From: Brugia malayi
Taxonomy: Eukaryota; Nematoda; Chromadorea; Rhabditida; Onchocercidae
Length of the DNA: 64,000 nucleotides
Direction of reading: 5' to 3'
NCBI RefSeq assembly: GCF_000002995.4
Contig: NW_025062475.1
Coordinates: forward strand, 4,192,528 to 4,256,527
The stretch's first letter is position 1; each line of letters begins with the position of its first letter. The notes beneath the pieces are model-generated. The model saw only the letters and a program-made list of their open reading frames with translations, did not search any database and had not been told where the DNA came from. This document shows, piece after piece, positions 1 to 11,800 of the stretch. The translations under genes and the position numbers were made by a program.

Positions 1-218
1 TAAATGATTACATTTAATGAGAAAAAATTAGGAGGAAAATTCGAAAATAGAAGTTAAATGTAAAAAATATATTTTAACTTTCTTTTTTAATTAAATCATT
101 AATATGAAAGGAAAATTTTAACCTTTTTAAAATTAAATCATTAATATGATAGTAGTATCTTGACATTTTTTTTCGCTTAAATTTAAATTAATTTTGAAGA
201 ATTTTAAAATTATTTCAG
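1..218 (+). other. intron of the GT31-like gene
   Basis: AT-rich sequence ending in ATTTCAG just before the first recognisable exon at 219. I see no coding sequence in it; the upstream exons are outside the window. Confidence 0.6.
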
Positions 219-2070
219 ATAGTCTTTTCAATTGGAATTGGAAATGGTAGAGAATTAAATCAAATGAATAATACCGATGCAATTTTTGAGGAAAACATGC
301 AATTTCATGATATTTTACTCGCAAATTTTGTTGATAGGTATTATTGTTGTTATGTTTGCATAAATTTCAAAAATTTATATTTTTTTTTGAATGATTTAAG
401 TGAATTTTTTGAAAAAAATAGCTTAATTAATCAGTTAAATTGATAAATAATGAGTTAAATAAGCAATTAAGAGAAATAATGCAATTATATATTATCAAAA
501 AATTTTCCAACTATTAAGTATTAATAATTAATTGGGCAATAATTTTATCATTTCATTTATTTTCTTTCATCCGATTCAAATTCAATGTATTTTATTTGTG
601 ATTATTGTTTAAGCATTAAAAAAATATAATAATATATGCAACAATGATATTTAATTTATAAACTTTAAAAAAAAAACAATAATATTTAATTTTTTAAATT
701 ATTCACAAATATTATTCTTACACATTTATTTAGAAAAAAAAAAATTTTTAGATGGGAAAATTTATTGTTAAAATGGTGGAGCAATAATTATTATCACAGT
801 TCACAATGTTCACATATTTCATTAATGGCTAGCATAGATTCAGATGCTATTTTATTTGGTAAAAATTTCAAAAAATTACTCGATACTAAGAGTAACACAT
901 TTGATGGATATTTAGGATGCACGGTAAATTTTCTTTTTTATTAATTATTTTTTTATAAAATATTTCAAAAGAAATAATTTTATTCTTTTTTTTTTAAAAT
1001 TATTTTAATTAATGTAATATTTTTTTAAAGATACTTTCAAAACAACCAATTATACGTGATAATTTTAATCGTTATTACGTGAATAAATGGCAATGGCCTG
1101 GTGATATACTTCCAGTTTATTGTAGTGGAACAATGATTATTGGAAATGTTCAGGTAAAGGAAATTAATAATATATTAATATTATTTATTGCTTTTTCTTT
1201 TGATCTATTTGTTTGTTTATTTATTTATTTATCTTTTTTTTTTTTTTTTTTTTTGATTAATATGATATAAATTTAAAGATAAATTAAAAATAGCTTATTA
1301 TATATATTAATTTGCTATTTGATAAGAAATTTATCAATATAATGAAATTAATGGGAGAAATTTGATAGGCATGCAAAAAAATTTCAAATGTTATACCAGA
1401 ACTTGGTATTCATTATATTACCGGATTTCGAATTTTTGATGTTCTTACCGGACCAATTGCTCAGGTGTGTTATTATCATTTCGAATTGTTGTTGTTAGAT
1501 TATTTTTTTTCCTTTTTTCTTTTTTCTATGAACTATGAAAATCTTTAGGCAGCTGGATTACAACTTCGAAATATTCCTGGAATACAACCTTGGTTACCTG
1601 TAATTGATATTTGTCAATCGCATATCATTGTCATTCATTCAGTAAAAATGGATGAATTTAACGCTTTCTTCTATTATCGGTTGATAAATTTGATCATTTC
1701 AATCAATAAATCTTAATTTTAATTTATTATATAATCTTAAATGCTTAAGTATTTGAATTTAATTTCAATTTATATTTATAATATATAATTCTCCATTACT
1801 TAATACAAATTAGAACATTTAACTTTAATTTTTACACTTTATGTTATATATCTTTCACTAATAATTTTCATCTTTTTGTATATAACACATATTTTTTTTG
1901 AAAAAAAATTTCATTATCCATAATATTTGTAGTCTTAATTTATTTTAACTTTTTTCTTTTCCTGAAACAGACAACGATGTTGTAGTGGTCATGAGAAGCA
2001 GCGCAAATGTCCATTTAATGGGACAATTAATTTCAATTTCGTGTCAACACATTCAGGTCTTTTACAATAA
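219..2070 (+). CDS. GT31 beta-1,3-galactosyltransferase-like protein, 3' part (5' end off window)
   Basis: Exons I can join in frame: 219-337, 752-923, 1031-1153, 1369-1464, then 1549 onward. Joined peptides follow the order of the GT31 galactosyltransferase domain: an E-x(4)-HDILLANFVDR block (family: DI..DF.DsY), then NLLLKWW (family NLTLKT), then the DxD-like SIDSDAILF, then NKWQWPGDILPVYCSGTMII (family: KW...YP.Y.sGtgYv), then GIHYITGF. The family transfers galactose or N-acetylglucosamine to acceptor glycans in the Golgi lumen; the actual substrate is not readable here. Two ends are possible: stop at 1714-1716, or splicing at 1679 (weak donor GTTGAT) to an exon at 1971 with a strong pyrimidine-rich acceptor, ending at 2070 with extra cysteines. 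The start and any transmembrane anchor lie left of position 1. Family call is confident, terminal exon less so. Confidence 0.8.
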
Positions 2071-3187
2071 TTTCAATTCATATTATTTGATTTTCATTCG
2101 AAATTCGTTATGATTGTGAAAAATATTAAATAAAATAAAAAAAGAAAAAAAATGATTATAAATATTTAAAAAAAAAAAAATGAATTTCCTTTATTATTTC
2201 TTTATTTACTTCGAAAAAAAGTGCATATATATATAAAGTAAAATAGTGAAAATATTCAATTCTGAATTTAAAAAAAAATGAAATTTTGATAAATTTTTTT
2301 CAAGTAAACAAAATAGGAAAGACAAGAATTAAAGTATTTTAGGCAATTTGTTCAAAAGAAAGCAAAAAATAAGTGGAAGAAAATTTTTGTTAGACTAAAA
2401 AAAAAATTGACGAATGACAGCTCCCAGATGAAAAGTATTATTTCAGAATAATTCAGTTCATATAAACACATTTATTATGCATTTTTGGTTCGATGTTCAA
2501 TACCGGAAACAAGAATACCCGAGAGAATCAATTGCCGGAAAAATTTTTTCTTCCAAACATCCATTAAAGATATCCATTTTCTACAATTTTAAAAATAAAA
2601 AAGTAATAATCTTTAAAAATATTATATATATATATGTTTTATATAATAATAATCTTTCAGTTACATTCACCAAAAAACAAACAAACAAGCCAAATAAATG
2701 AACAAATAAATAAATAAACAAACCACAAATTTATTATGTAATTTGCAACAAACTTTTAATCAGTTATAAATATGATCTAATAATGATTAATTTAAACTTT
2801 TCCTGTATCTTTGTTTTTGCATGAAATTAATAAAACACTAAAAGCGCATTCGCTATTTTAATTTATCACTTATAGTATAAATTTTTTTTTTCTTTCGAAG
2901 AAAACAAAGATGAAAACTCACATTTTAGTTAACAATTTATTCCATTTTGATGAATTTAATCCATTTTTGATTAGAATTTCTTTCGAAGTATTATTGATAA
3001 TGAAACGGCGGCCTTTGAAATTAGAAAAAAAAAGTGAAAAAAAAAAAATCATAGAAGCATTAAAGTATGAGATGCAAAATTTATAGCAATGTATCTGTAC
3101 ATAGTAATAATTAGTAAAATGTAATAATTAAATATATTTAAAAATAAATAATTAATAAATAAATAATGCAATAAAATTAATAGCTTA
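2071..3187. other. intergenic, convergent 3' ends
   Basis: AT-rich DNA between the 3' ends of the galactosyltransferase-like gene (+) and the phosphatase gene (-). It has poly-A/T runs and short TA stretches; no RNA gene or convincing exon was seen. Confidence 0.5.
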
Positions 3188-4632
3188 TCAGGAACCATTC
3201 TTGTTAATGTCATCCATCATCTCATCATACAATTCATTCCATACAACATCCGGTACTTCGACACCATTCACCGGTGTGATAATTTTTACCGTAGTTTGAT
3301 TGTAGAGCTAAAAATGATAAATGAAAATTTAAATTTTTAAAATAAAATTTGATTTTTTAAAATAAAATAACAATGATCATTTTTTATAATTATAAATATT
3401 AAATTATTTATTAAAAATGACAAATATTTCTAAACGATATTTTTGAATTATATTATTTAATACTGTGATTCTGCTGATAAGTATCTTCCGTTAACAGTGG
3501 GAATAGCGCTATTTGTTATTGATAATTATTTGAAATATCACAAAAAAAAAAAAAAATGCTAATTCATTGTAGATTATGATAATAGTAGAATATGCGACTT
3601 TTGCACTAAATTCATTACTCAGTTATTTTAAGTATTTTGTAGAAACATACTAAAGTAGGTTTCTACAAAAACATACTAATCATTCCTCAACAATGATCAG
3701 TATTGTTACTAATAATTTAAAAATCATTATTCTCTGCTTTGTTTATAAAATTTCAATTTTGTAGTTTCAAAAAACAAGAAATCACCTTTTCCTCTAATTC
3801 GATCATTTGTTTGAAGAATCCAACATTAGGACAAATAATATTTCGTATATTTTGCACTTCTTTATAAGCATCTCGTAATGTCATCTTTTCCACACACATC
3901 AAATATGCAACAACAAAAGTTGCTGACCTATGCAAATTAATTATCGCTATAATTTTATCACTATAATAATTATTTTTCAAATAGAAATGAAAGAAATTAG
4001 AAAAACTACAAAAAATTTTTTAATTTACAAAGTCCCAAAAAAAAAAAAAAAAAAACAAGAAAACAAATTCTATTTTTTATTTCGATTTTGTTTTTATAAA
4101 TTCTCGAAAATTTATTTAATAAAAAATGATGTACCTGGATATGCCCATACCACAAAAGATGAGCACTTTGCCACCATTTCTTTTTTGATCATCAATTTTA
4201 CGAAATACAATATGCCAATATGGACTTAAATCTGTTCCTTCGTCATCCTCAATTGGTATATGAAGCACAGAAAGATGCGATGGTAGAATTTGTCGTAAAC
4301 CTGCGACACAATTGATCACACAGGTAAATCTAAATTTAAATCATTGCCGATTTTCAATAATATAAATATTAATTATATATTTAATTTGAGTGAAATTCCA
4401 TGCATTAGTTATGCATAATTGTAATGAATTTTTTTTCTTACTTTAATATTATCGTAGTATTATTAATTTATAATTTATTGTATTATTATAGGTTGTACAA
4501 AGAAGAAATTAAAAAATACGCTTACGGTCTAAGTGATGTTGGCGTAAGTGGTGCTAATCCACTTAGATAGAGAAATGGTCGAATCTTTGATATCATTGAT
4601 GAATCCTGAGAAATCACTTTAGAAGTTGTCAT
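3188..4632 (-). CDS. atypical dual-specificity protein phosphatase
   Basis: Four exons on the minus strand (4526-4632, 4135-4329, 3786-3927, 3188-3307) join in frame to 187 aa, the usual size of small atypical DUSPs. The order is typical: FLYLSGLAPL near the N-terminus (residues 20-29), PIEDDEGTDLSPYW (61-74; D64 is the likely general acid), then the P-loop C95-GMGIS-R101 followed by SATFVVAYLM. These enzymes remove phosphate from Tyr and Ser/Thr through a cysteinyl intermediate. The catalytic Cys and Arg are present, but the residue before the Cys is Phe where the family nearly always has His. No kinase-interaction or membrane domain is present. Start: the first ATG, at 4632, giving an N-terminus of family length. 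Substrate unknown; closest type is DUSP14/18/21-like by layout (inference). Confidence 0.85.
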
Positions 4633-5085
4633 CGTTGTAAGATGATAGTGATAGAAAAATTTTTAGCTAGGTAATACCAAAACAAAATAATAGCTAAGGT
4701 ATGAGCTAGAATGAAATGCTATTGTGGTTGCTATGATGCTAATAACCCAACGATTGATGTATTCAAATGAAACGATGAAAGAAAAAAAAAAAATATTGGA
4801 AAAGATGAAATTGAACAATAAGAAAATTGGACTAAAATTGGTGATGCAGAGAAAATACTTAAAGCAAGCAATTTCATTTAATGGATTCTTTTTTTCCTTT
4901 TTTGCTTTTGCTTTTCTAATTTTTGCCTGCAATGAAAACTAGGCCTTTTCATTCGTCTAATCTAATCCAATCCAAAAACCTTATCAAATATTTATTGCAA
5001 TTAAATTTGATAAGCAAAAGATAATTGTTAAATGATAATCGATTTTTTTTTTAATTCTATTATCATTTAATTTACACATTTTTCA
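4633..5085. other. divergent promoter region
   Basis: Short AT-rich gap between the ATG of the phosphatase (-) and the ATG of the Ly6-like gene (+). Both promoters should lie here. No specific element was recognised. Confidence 0.4.
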
Positions 5086-6086
5086 ATGATAACTTATCAT
5101 CATTTACTGCTATTATTTTCATTGCTCTTTCTTATATTAGTAATTTTTTTTCCAAGCATTATAAATGCTTTAAAGTGTTATTCATGCTCTTATTCAATGC
5201 TTGAATTAACACCTGAAAATGATGATTTTTTTTGCGCTAATGAATCATTAATTAAAATTGATCGCGATTTAACGACACGAATTTGCGCACCATGGGAAAA
5301 ATTTTGCATGGTAAATGATTTGTTTTTTTGTTTAGATTTATTTTTTCTCTTTAATATATACATATATTATATAGTTAATTTCTTTTTAATTCCTTCTTTT
5401 TTTTTTTTTCACACTAGCAATTTAGTTGAGAAAAACTACTTTTATTTATATTATTCAGAGATAAAATTTTTCTTCAGAAATTTTTTAGAGAGAAACAAAA
5501 GGAGTATTTTTATAAATTAACTTATTATAATTTCAGATTTAAATTAATCAGTAATATTAATTAGCAATCATAATGATGATAAATTCATAAATAAAATAAA
5601 ATTCATAGATATTTATTCGCCAGGTAAAGTATCAAATGGTACTTACACGTATGGTAAAAGTAAATTTATATTGAATGATACTTACACCTATTGTAAAAGT
5701 AAATTTATATTGAATGATACTTACACGTATGGTAAAAGTAAATTTATATTTTGAAAAAAGTTAATAAGATGAAACAAGGAAATATATTACACGAGAATTA
5801 TTAGCAAAAATTTTTGATGATTTAGACAACTGTGGAGACATCATTGAAGGCATTCAGTGCTGTGATTCGAGCTTGTGGTGACATCTGTCGTGAACCTTGT
5901 GAATCAGATGGGTATGGGACAGATATGGTACGATGTGATCACTGCTGCACCGAAGACTTCTGCAACGGAAACTATTCCGTCCGTTACTATATGGAATTGA
6001 TGAAACAACAGCATACTTCATGGATTAAGCCATTAGTAGGCGAAAAACTTTACAATCGTAATAATAATATTACTTTTCCTTACTAA
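5086..6086 (+). CDS. secreted Ly6/uPAR-like cysteine-rich protein
   Basis: Two exons, 5086-5310 and 5826-6086, join without a frame change to 161 aa. Residues 6-28 form a strong hydrophobic signal peptide. The mature part begins LKCYSCSYS and ends its cysteine module with CDHCCTEDFCNGN, the C-C-x(4)-D-x-C-N signature of the Ly6/uPAR (three-finger) fold. About ten cysteines are spread across both exons. Family members are secreted or GPI-anchored and act as receptor modulators; this one has a polar C-terminal tail and no clear GPI hydrophobic tail, so secretion is more likely (inference). The intron holds a 39-bp tandem repeat. The start is the only ATG giving the signal peptide. Ligand unknown. 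Confidence 0.75.
5638..5752. repeat. 39-bp tandem repeat, three copies
   Basis: Units begin at 5638, 5677 and 5716, each built around ACTTACAC-TAT-GTAAAAGTAAATTTATATTGAAT, with two substitutions in the middle unit. It lies in the intron of the Ly6-like gene. Confidence 0.9.
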
Positions 6087-8848
6087 TCTTTGCTTACTTT
6101 TATTGTAAATTATTCAAATTACCATCAATTGTTAATTTAATTAAACAATTTTGTTCAGAAAAGAATTAAATGTAATTTTTAGCTTATATAAAAATTTACT
6201 AATATAACAATTACTATGTTTAGTAATACTTTTTCTCTGCCTTTTATATCACTTCGCATTACAAAATATTATATCAATTAGTAAAGTGATATTGAGAAAT
6301 ACTTAAATAAGTTATGATTTTATTAATAATCTCAATTAATTATAATTAATTCAACTCTGATTGTTAGTTAAATAAAAATATCTACAATTATTACTTAATC
6401 ACTGCCTTTATCATATCACACAGGTTAAAAATTGCAAAAAGTACAGAAAAAGTTTTTGAAATCAATTGCTTATCTTTTCTCATTTTATGAGTAAAAAGGA
6501 AAATTGTTAACAAAAGCGATGCTAATAACGATAAGGTGATAAGGATTGATAAGAAACATTGCTGTAAATTGGTGATAATTATTTATTAACACGTAAAAGA
6601 CAGAAAAGCTTTATGAAAGCGCTATCAACGCTTGAGATAAAATTCTGATAACATTTGACGAATTTCCTGGGTGAAAATGAAAATAGAAAGAAGAAAGAGG
6701 AGAAAGAGAGGGAGAGAGAGAAAGAGGAAGATAATAGATTAGGAGAAAATATTGAAATTATGTGGATTTGTTGGATATTTCATTATTACACATTACGCAT
6801 CGATGTGATAAATTTTGCTTTCTGCTTGTTTTACATTACAAGTGATAACAAGTGAGTGCAGCTGATAACAGATAACAGTAAGTATGAATGAATCAAATTA
6901 AGATAGGAAAAGTTGTTTATTTGAAAGTTAAATTTGTTGCTCTATAGTTTAAATTACCTGTTTATGTTTCATAACCACAAATAAAGCTGTGAATTATAAA
7001 CTATAAAATGCTCATAATGAATATAATATATAATAAAACAATTAGTGCAATATAATACAATAGTATAGTATAGTATAATATAATATAACAACATAATGTA
7101 TAATAATAATAATAATATAATATGTAAAATAATAAAGATGATATGATATAATAATATAGTCCATAATATATAATAGGAATAATATAGAACAAGATATGGT
7201 ACAGTTATAAGTAATTAAATAGTACAGTATAAGAATAGGAGGAACAGAAATATATATTGTCTTTAAATGAATTCTTAATTTTAAACAAAATGAATCCGAA
7301 GTATTTGACAAATTTCACGACCATTGTAGTAGTACTCTAATATTTCATTGAAATAATATTTATTATTAGCAAATGTATTAAATTCATGAAGTTTATTGGA
7401 TAAGTATTCATTTACAAGGTAAAAATAATTTATGCATCTAAATTATGCAATAAGAATTGATAGAGTAATCGAACCAATAGTATAATTTATTGATTGATCG
7501 AAAGTGATCGAAAAAGTTATATAATTTATTGATTAGGTTAGTGAACAAGCATTCTCTAAATACTTTTTATAATCATTAAAGATTATCAGGAAACTATTAT
7601 ACCGAATAGATTATTGTTGTATCAACTTCTTAAAATCAGCTTATCTATTTAATAACTAATTGTTATACAACAAAGACAAGAATTTAGCATGTTTGAAACT
7701 TTTGAGATAATATCAGTTATACTTTAACATTATCTTATCTTATCTAATTCTTTATCTATACCGCTTAATTCTATATTTACATTATGATATGATTAGATTG
7801 AATTATTTCATTTAAAATTGTTTTATGAAAGTAACATCTTATGATGAATAAACTGAATTATCTAAAATGCATGCAATTGCAACAAGATTTCTCTATGTAT
7901 CATTAAATTTACAACTTCTATCTTTGTTACCTGAAGCAGGTTAATTAATGAAATATTGACTGATTTTTTCGACTTCAAATGAATTGTTTTAAGTTTATCT
8001 AGAAAGATCTTAATTTTATAATTTGCAGAAAAATGCTCCCAAAATATTGTCTAAACTATTCATATTTTTGGCGCAAATTTTCGAGGTGATTTGAAATATT
8101 TTATAACAAAATGTAGTGTAGGAACTAATTGTTAGGTAAAAAGTATTTTCACAAGATCAAATGTAGTAATGTTATTGATTGATCATAAATCACAAAATAG
8201 GAATTACTTCAAAAAAGAGCAAAAATACGGAACGAATACTTTTATTTCAACAATAGAAACATTATTCCAAAAAAAAAAAGGAAAAAATTGCACTGAAAAA
8301 AAAAAAAAATGAAGATTTAGAACAATCAATCAACTTTTATATTCAAAAAAGCATTTAAAAATTTTATTTAAGATAAAATTGCCAGAAGATGGCACAGGAT
8401 CAGACAGTATAAATCATTTAGTTTTGCTTGAATCCTTTGCAATAGAAGACACTGATAGATATGAAGGCTTTTATGGAAATATTTGAAATGCCACTAAAAT
8501 TCTCACTACTATCCACCCCCTTTTTTTTTCTGTCAATCTTTTTCTACAATTCCTTATGGAATATAATCGTATTATCATTTCGAATATTTTCTCCTATTTT
8601 TGTTGTTTTATATTGACTATAAAAAGAAATTATTGCCCGCTAAATTTCTTTACTAATATAAAGTAATTTTAACTAAATCAGTTTAAGATTATCTCTACAA
8701 TGCTGTAACTACAAATTATCAAATGATAAAAACTGATAGGAATCACAAAGCCTCTGGCTGATTTTCTATGTAACATCTCTACTACTTCTGTCATGAGTAA
8801 AGTGGAAGCAGAAACCAATATGTAAAATAAATAAATAAATAAAAAACT
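6087..8848. other. long noncoding stretch
   Basis: No exon or RNA gene recognised. About 6520-6880 is rich in GATAA motifs. About 6690-6735 is purine (GA) rich. About 7010-7200 is a degenerate TA/ATAGT-type low-complexity tract. The small open frames here have low-complexity products and no family resemblance. Confidence 0.5.
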
Positions 8849-11800
8849 CTAGAGTGATGCACCATTATCACCAGTCTCATTTCCAGTGCCATGTTCTTGA
8901 TATTTGACAATTTCTCGAAATGCTAGATTGCAATTCTTAGCCAAATCTTCACCAACTTTACGAAAAGAAGCAAATGGGTGACTTTTTATTTTCTTATCTT
9001 CCAGCAAATATTATGAAATGAAATAAAGCAAGAAACAAAAATTTATTGCTAAATATTAAGGCAATGAGAAAACATATGAACTGCAAAAATTACTAAAAAA
9101 TTTTTTCATACAACCAAACACGATCAAAGCAATTTCCAATGGTACAAAGCAATAGCCACTGAGTGTTTCCCTCGGATGGCGGTGGCGGTAATGGAAAACG
9201 ACAAGCTATCAGAAAGGAACCAATCTTCATTTCCATAATTTTCATGGACAAATCACCCATCTACAAAATTCATTTTATTTATATTGCAACGGTGAAGTTA
9301 CTCATAACGATACAGCTGTCCGAGATTTGATGAGAAAATTTTGATTAAACAACACTTCCTAACTTAAAGAATTAAAAAAAAAAAAAAGAGCCTATAACTG
9401 ACAAGAATATTCCCATGATAAGTCTCTAAATCAATTGAAAACACTAAATTTAGAATGTGAACTAAAACTTGTCGTAAAATTCTAACTTACCAAAGTTTCG
9501 GTTCCAAATATAATTGCCGTTTTGTATTGCTTTAGATCGGCTTTGAAAATATCTTTGCGATAAAATTTAGTAAGATGTGAAAGGGATTCTTGACGAGCCT
9601 TCCACCGTGAATATAGTACCAATGGGATGTTTAATTCTAGGCCAACACTCAAGTAACCTGCTCTGGCACATTGTAAAACCTGAAGAGCTCTGAACAAACT
9701 GTATGCAAATAAACAACAAAATTATTAATGACAAGAAACCATGCTAAAATATATCTTTATAATCCTTTCCTTAACAATAAAATTTAAAAAATTCTGATTT
9801 CAGAATGTACGAAGAATTTTTCCTCAAGAAAATAAATAGATTTTCCAAACTCAATAGATGGAAATTTGACAAGAATGAAATAGATGAAAGAGTTAATAAA
9901 AAACAAAACAAAACAAAAAAATAATAATTAAAGCCAAATTGAAGAAAAAAGGATAGAAAAGTTTTTCTTTTTTGAAAAAAAGGCACTTCCTATGAAGAAC
10001 TGTCAAAACTAAACGAGATCTCAAGATGAATACACACACAAACACAAAAAAAAAATTCATGTTCGCTTCAAAAAAAAGGAAGATCTTTGAGATTATGGTA
10101 ATTGTTTAATTCTGTTTCATATATCTATATGATATAGAAAATACGATGTATTGTATCATCTAAGATCAAATTTCAATGATCGAAATAAAAGTTATATTCG
10201 TACTCGCACTGATCTAGGTTTATTTAAATTAGAAAACTTTCATAGCTCTTACTTGCAGTAGAGACTTATAAAATCAGATGTCGAAATCCTAATTCCCACC
10301 AGAAAAAACAATAAAAATTTAAATCTCTTTTTCTACAACAACTTAATAGCTCAAAAAACATTATTCCAAATATTTCTTGTTTAAAACATATTATAAATTA
10401 TTGGAAATGTTTTGCTGGCAATTCATCATATAGCAGTCTTTTTAAATAAATTTTGAAAGCTTAAATTGAAAATTTCGCATAAATTTCAATTTGGTAGACT
10501 GTTCTAATCTCTATTAATTAAAATAATTGATTATAAATCAGCTTCTAATCAATTATATTATCAAAGAAAACCATCACTGCATTAAATTACAAAAGAAACA
10601 AAAGATAAAGATAACAATAAGTTTGTACATGTATATATCGGCGAACAATATGACATGTGTAATCAAAGCGAAATATCGTTAAGTATGAACAGTTAAACTG
10701 TATATGGAATGTGATGCATTCATATTTTAAAAATAAAATTTAAAAATATATGAAAAATTAAATTACATGATCAATCAGACATACAATTTTGACCATTATT
10801 TGTAATATTTAGATTATACTAAATAATTAATACCATAATTAGACTTCTTGCAATTCTCAATAAATACGGAAAAGATTTACACATTTTCAATTCATTGAAA
10901 AGATTTTACACATTTCAAAAATTCATGAAACTTATCAATGACCTTAAATTAAAAAAAGTGCTAGTGCTTTAAATTGCACAGAAATTTAGAAGATTAAAAT
11001 ATCACTATCTTGTGTGTAAACTTGGAAATAATAACAGTCATATCATTAGTTTCAACAAAATTTTGTACCATATGCGAAATTCATTCAAAACAGAAAGCAC
11101 CCTTAACATTAAGTTACGAAAATAATAAGAAGGAAACCTGATAAATTAATAAGTTGAAATAAACTAAAGCAGTGAAACCCGTCATGAAGTATATCAAACA
11201 CTATTAACACTTCTCAGTTTTAAATGAATTAACTTGAAAAATGTACAATGAATTCATTTCTTTGACAAAAAAAATCTATGAACTAACCTAAACTTCACTC
11301 GGTCAAAAATATAATTCAGATTAACATGCAAATAACTTAAATAGGTTATAGAAGAGAGAAGTAAAATATAATTCGCACCTCTCCCTGAATTTTACATGTC
11401 TTTCTCATGGTCTTTTTCTTAACATACTCTTTTCGTTACCGCCTAAAGTTACACAATATAAATTTCGCAAAACTGTGACTCCATATATACTATTATACAT
11501 TTCACATAAATTATTAAAAACAAGAAAAGACAGAAATTATGAAAGAACGATTATAGGCAATAGCTTTAAATAAAAAAAATTAAATGAAATATATAATCAA
11601 TGTCTTGTCTCAGCTAGAATAGGTGATGATGAGCTATTAGGATGAAAACCGATGGCAATACGAGCGAATCGTGCACGCCGTAAGATTTGCCTTCGACTTT
11701 TCAATGATTTCTTTTGTTTCTTGACACGTATCCTAAGATCATGACCACGATGACTAACACCATTTTCCTCGTCCATTTTTAACAGCAACGATTCCAAGTC

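Noticed and set aside
2477..2701. Small plus-strand open frame
   Set aside because: Lysine/asparagine-rich low-complexity product, no splice partners, no family resemblance.
7001..7311. Tyrosine/isoleucine-rich minus-strand frames
   Set aside because: Translation of a TA-rich low-complexity tract.
9771..9986. Minus-strand frame in the intron of the FAM173-type gene
   Set aside because: Phe/Leu-rich product of a T-rich tract; the exon it touches is better bounded at 9679.
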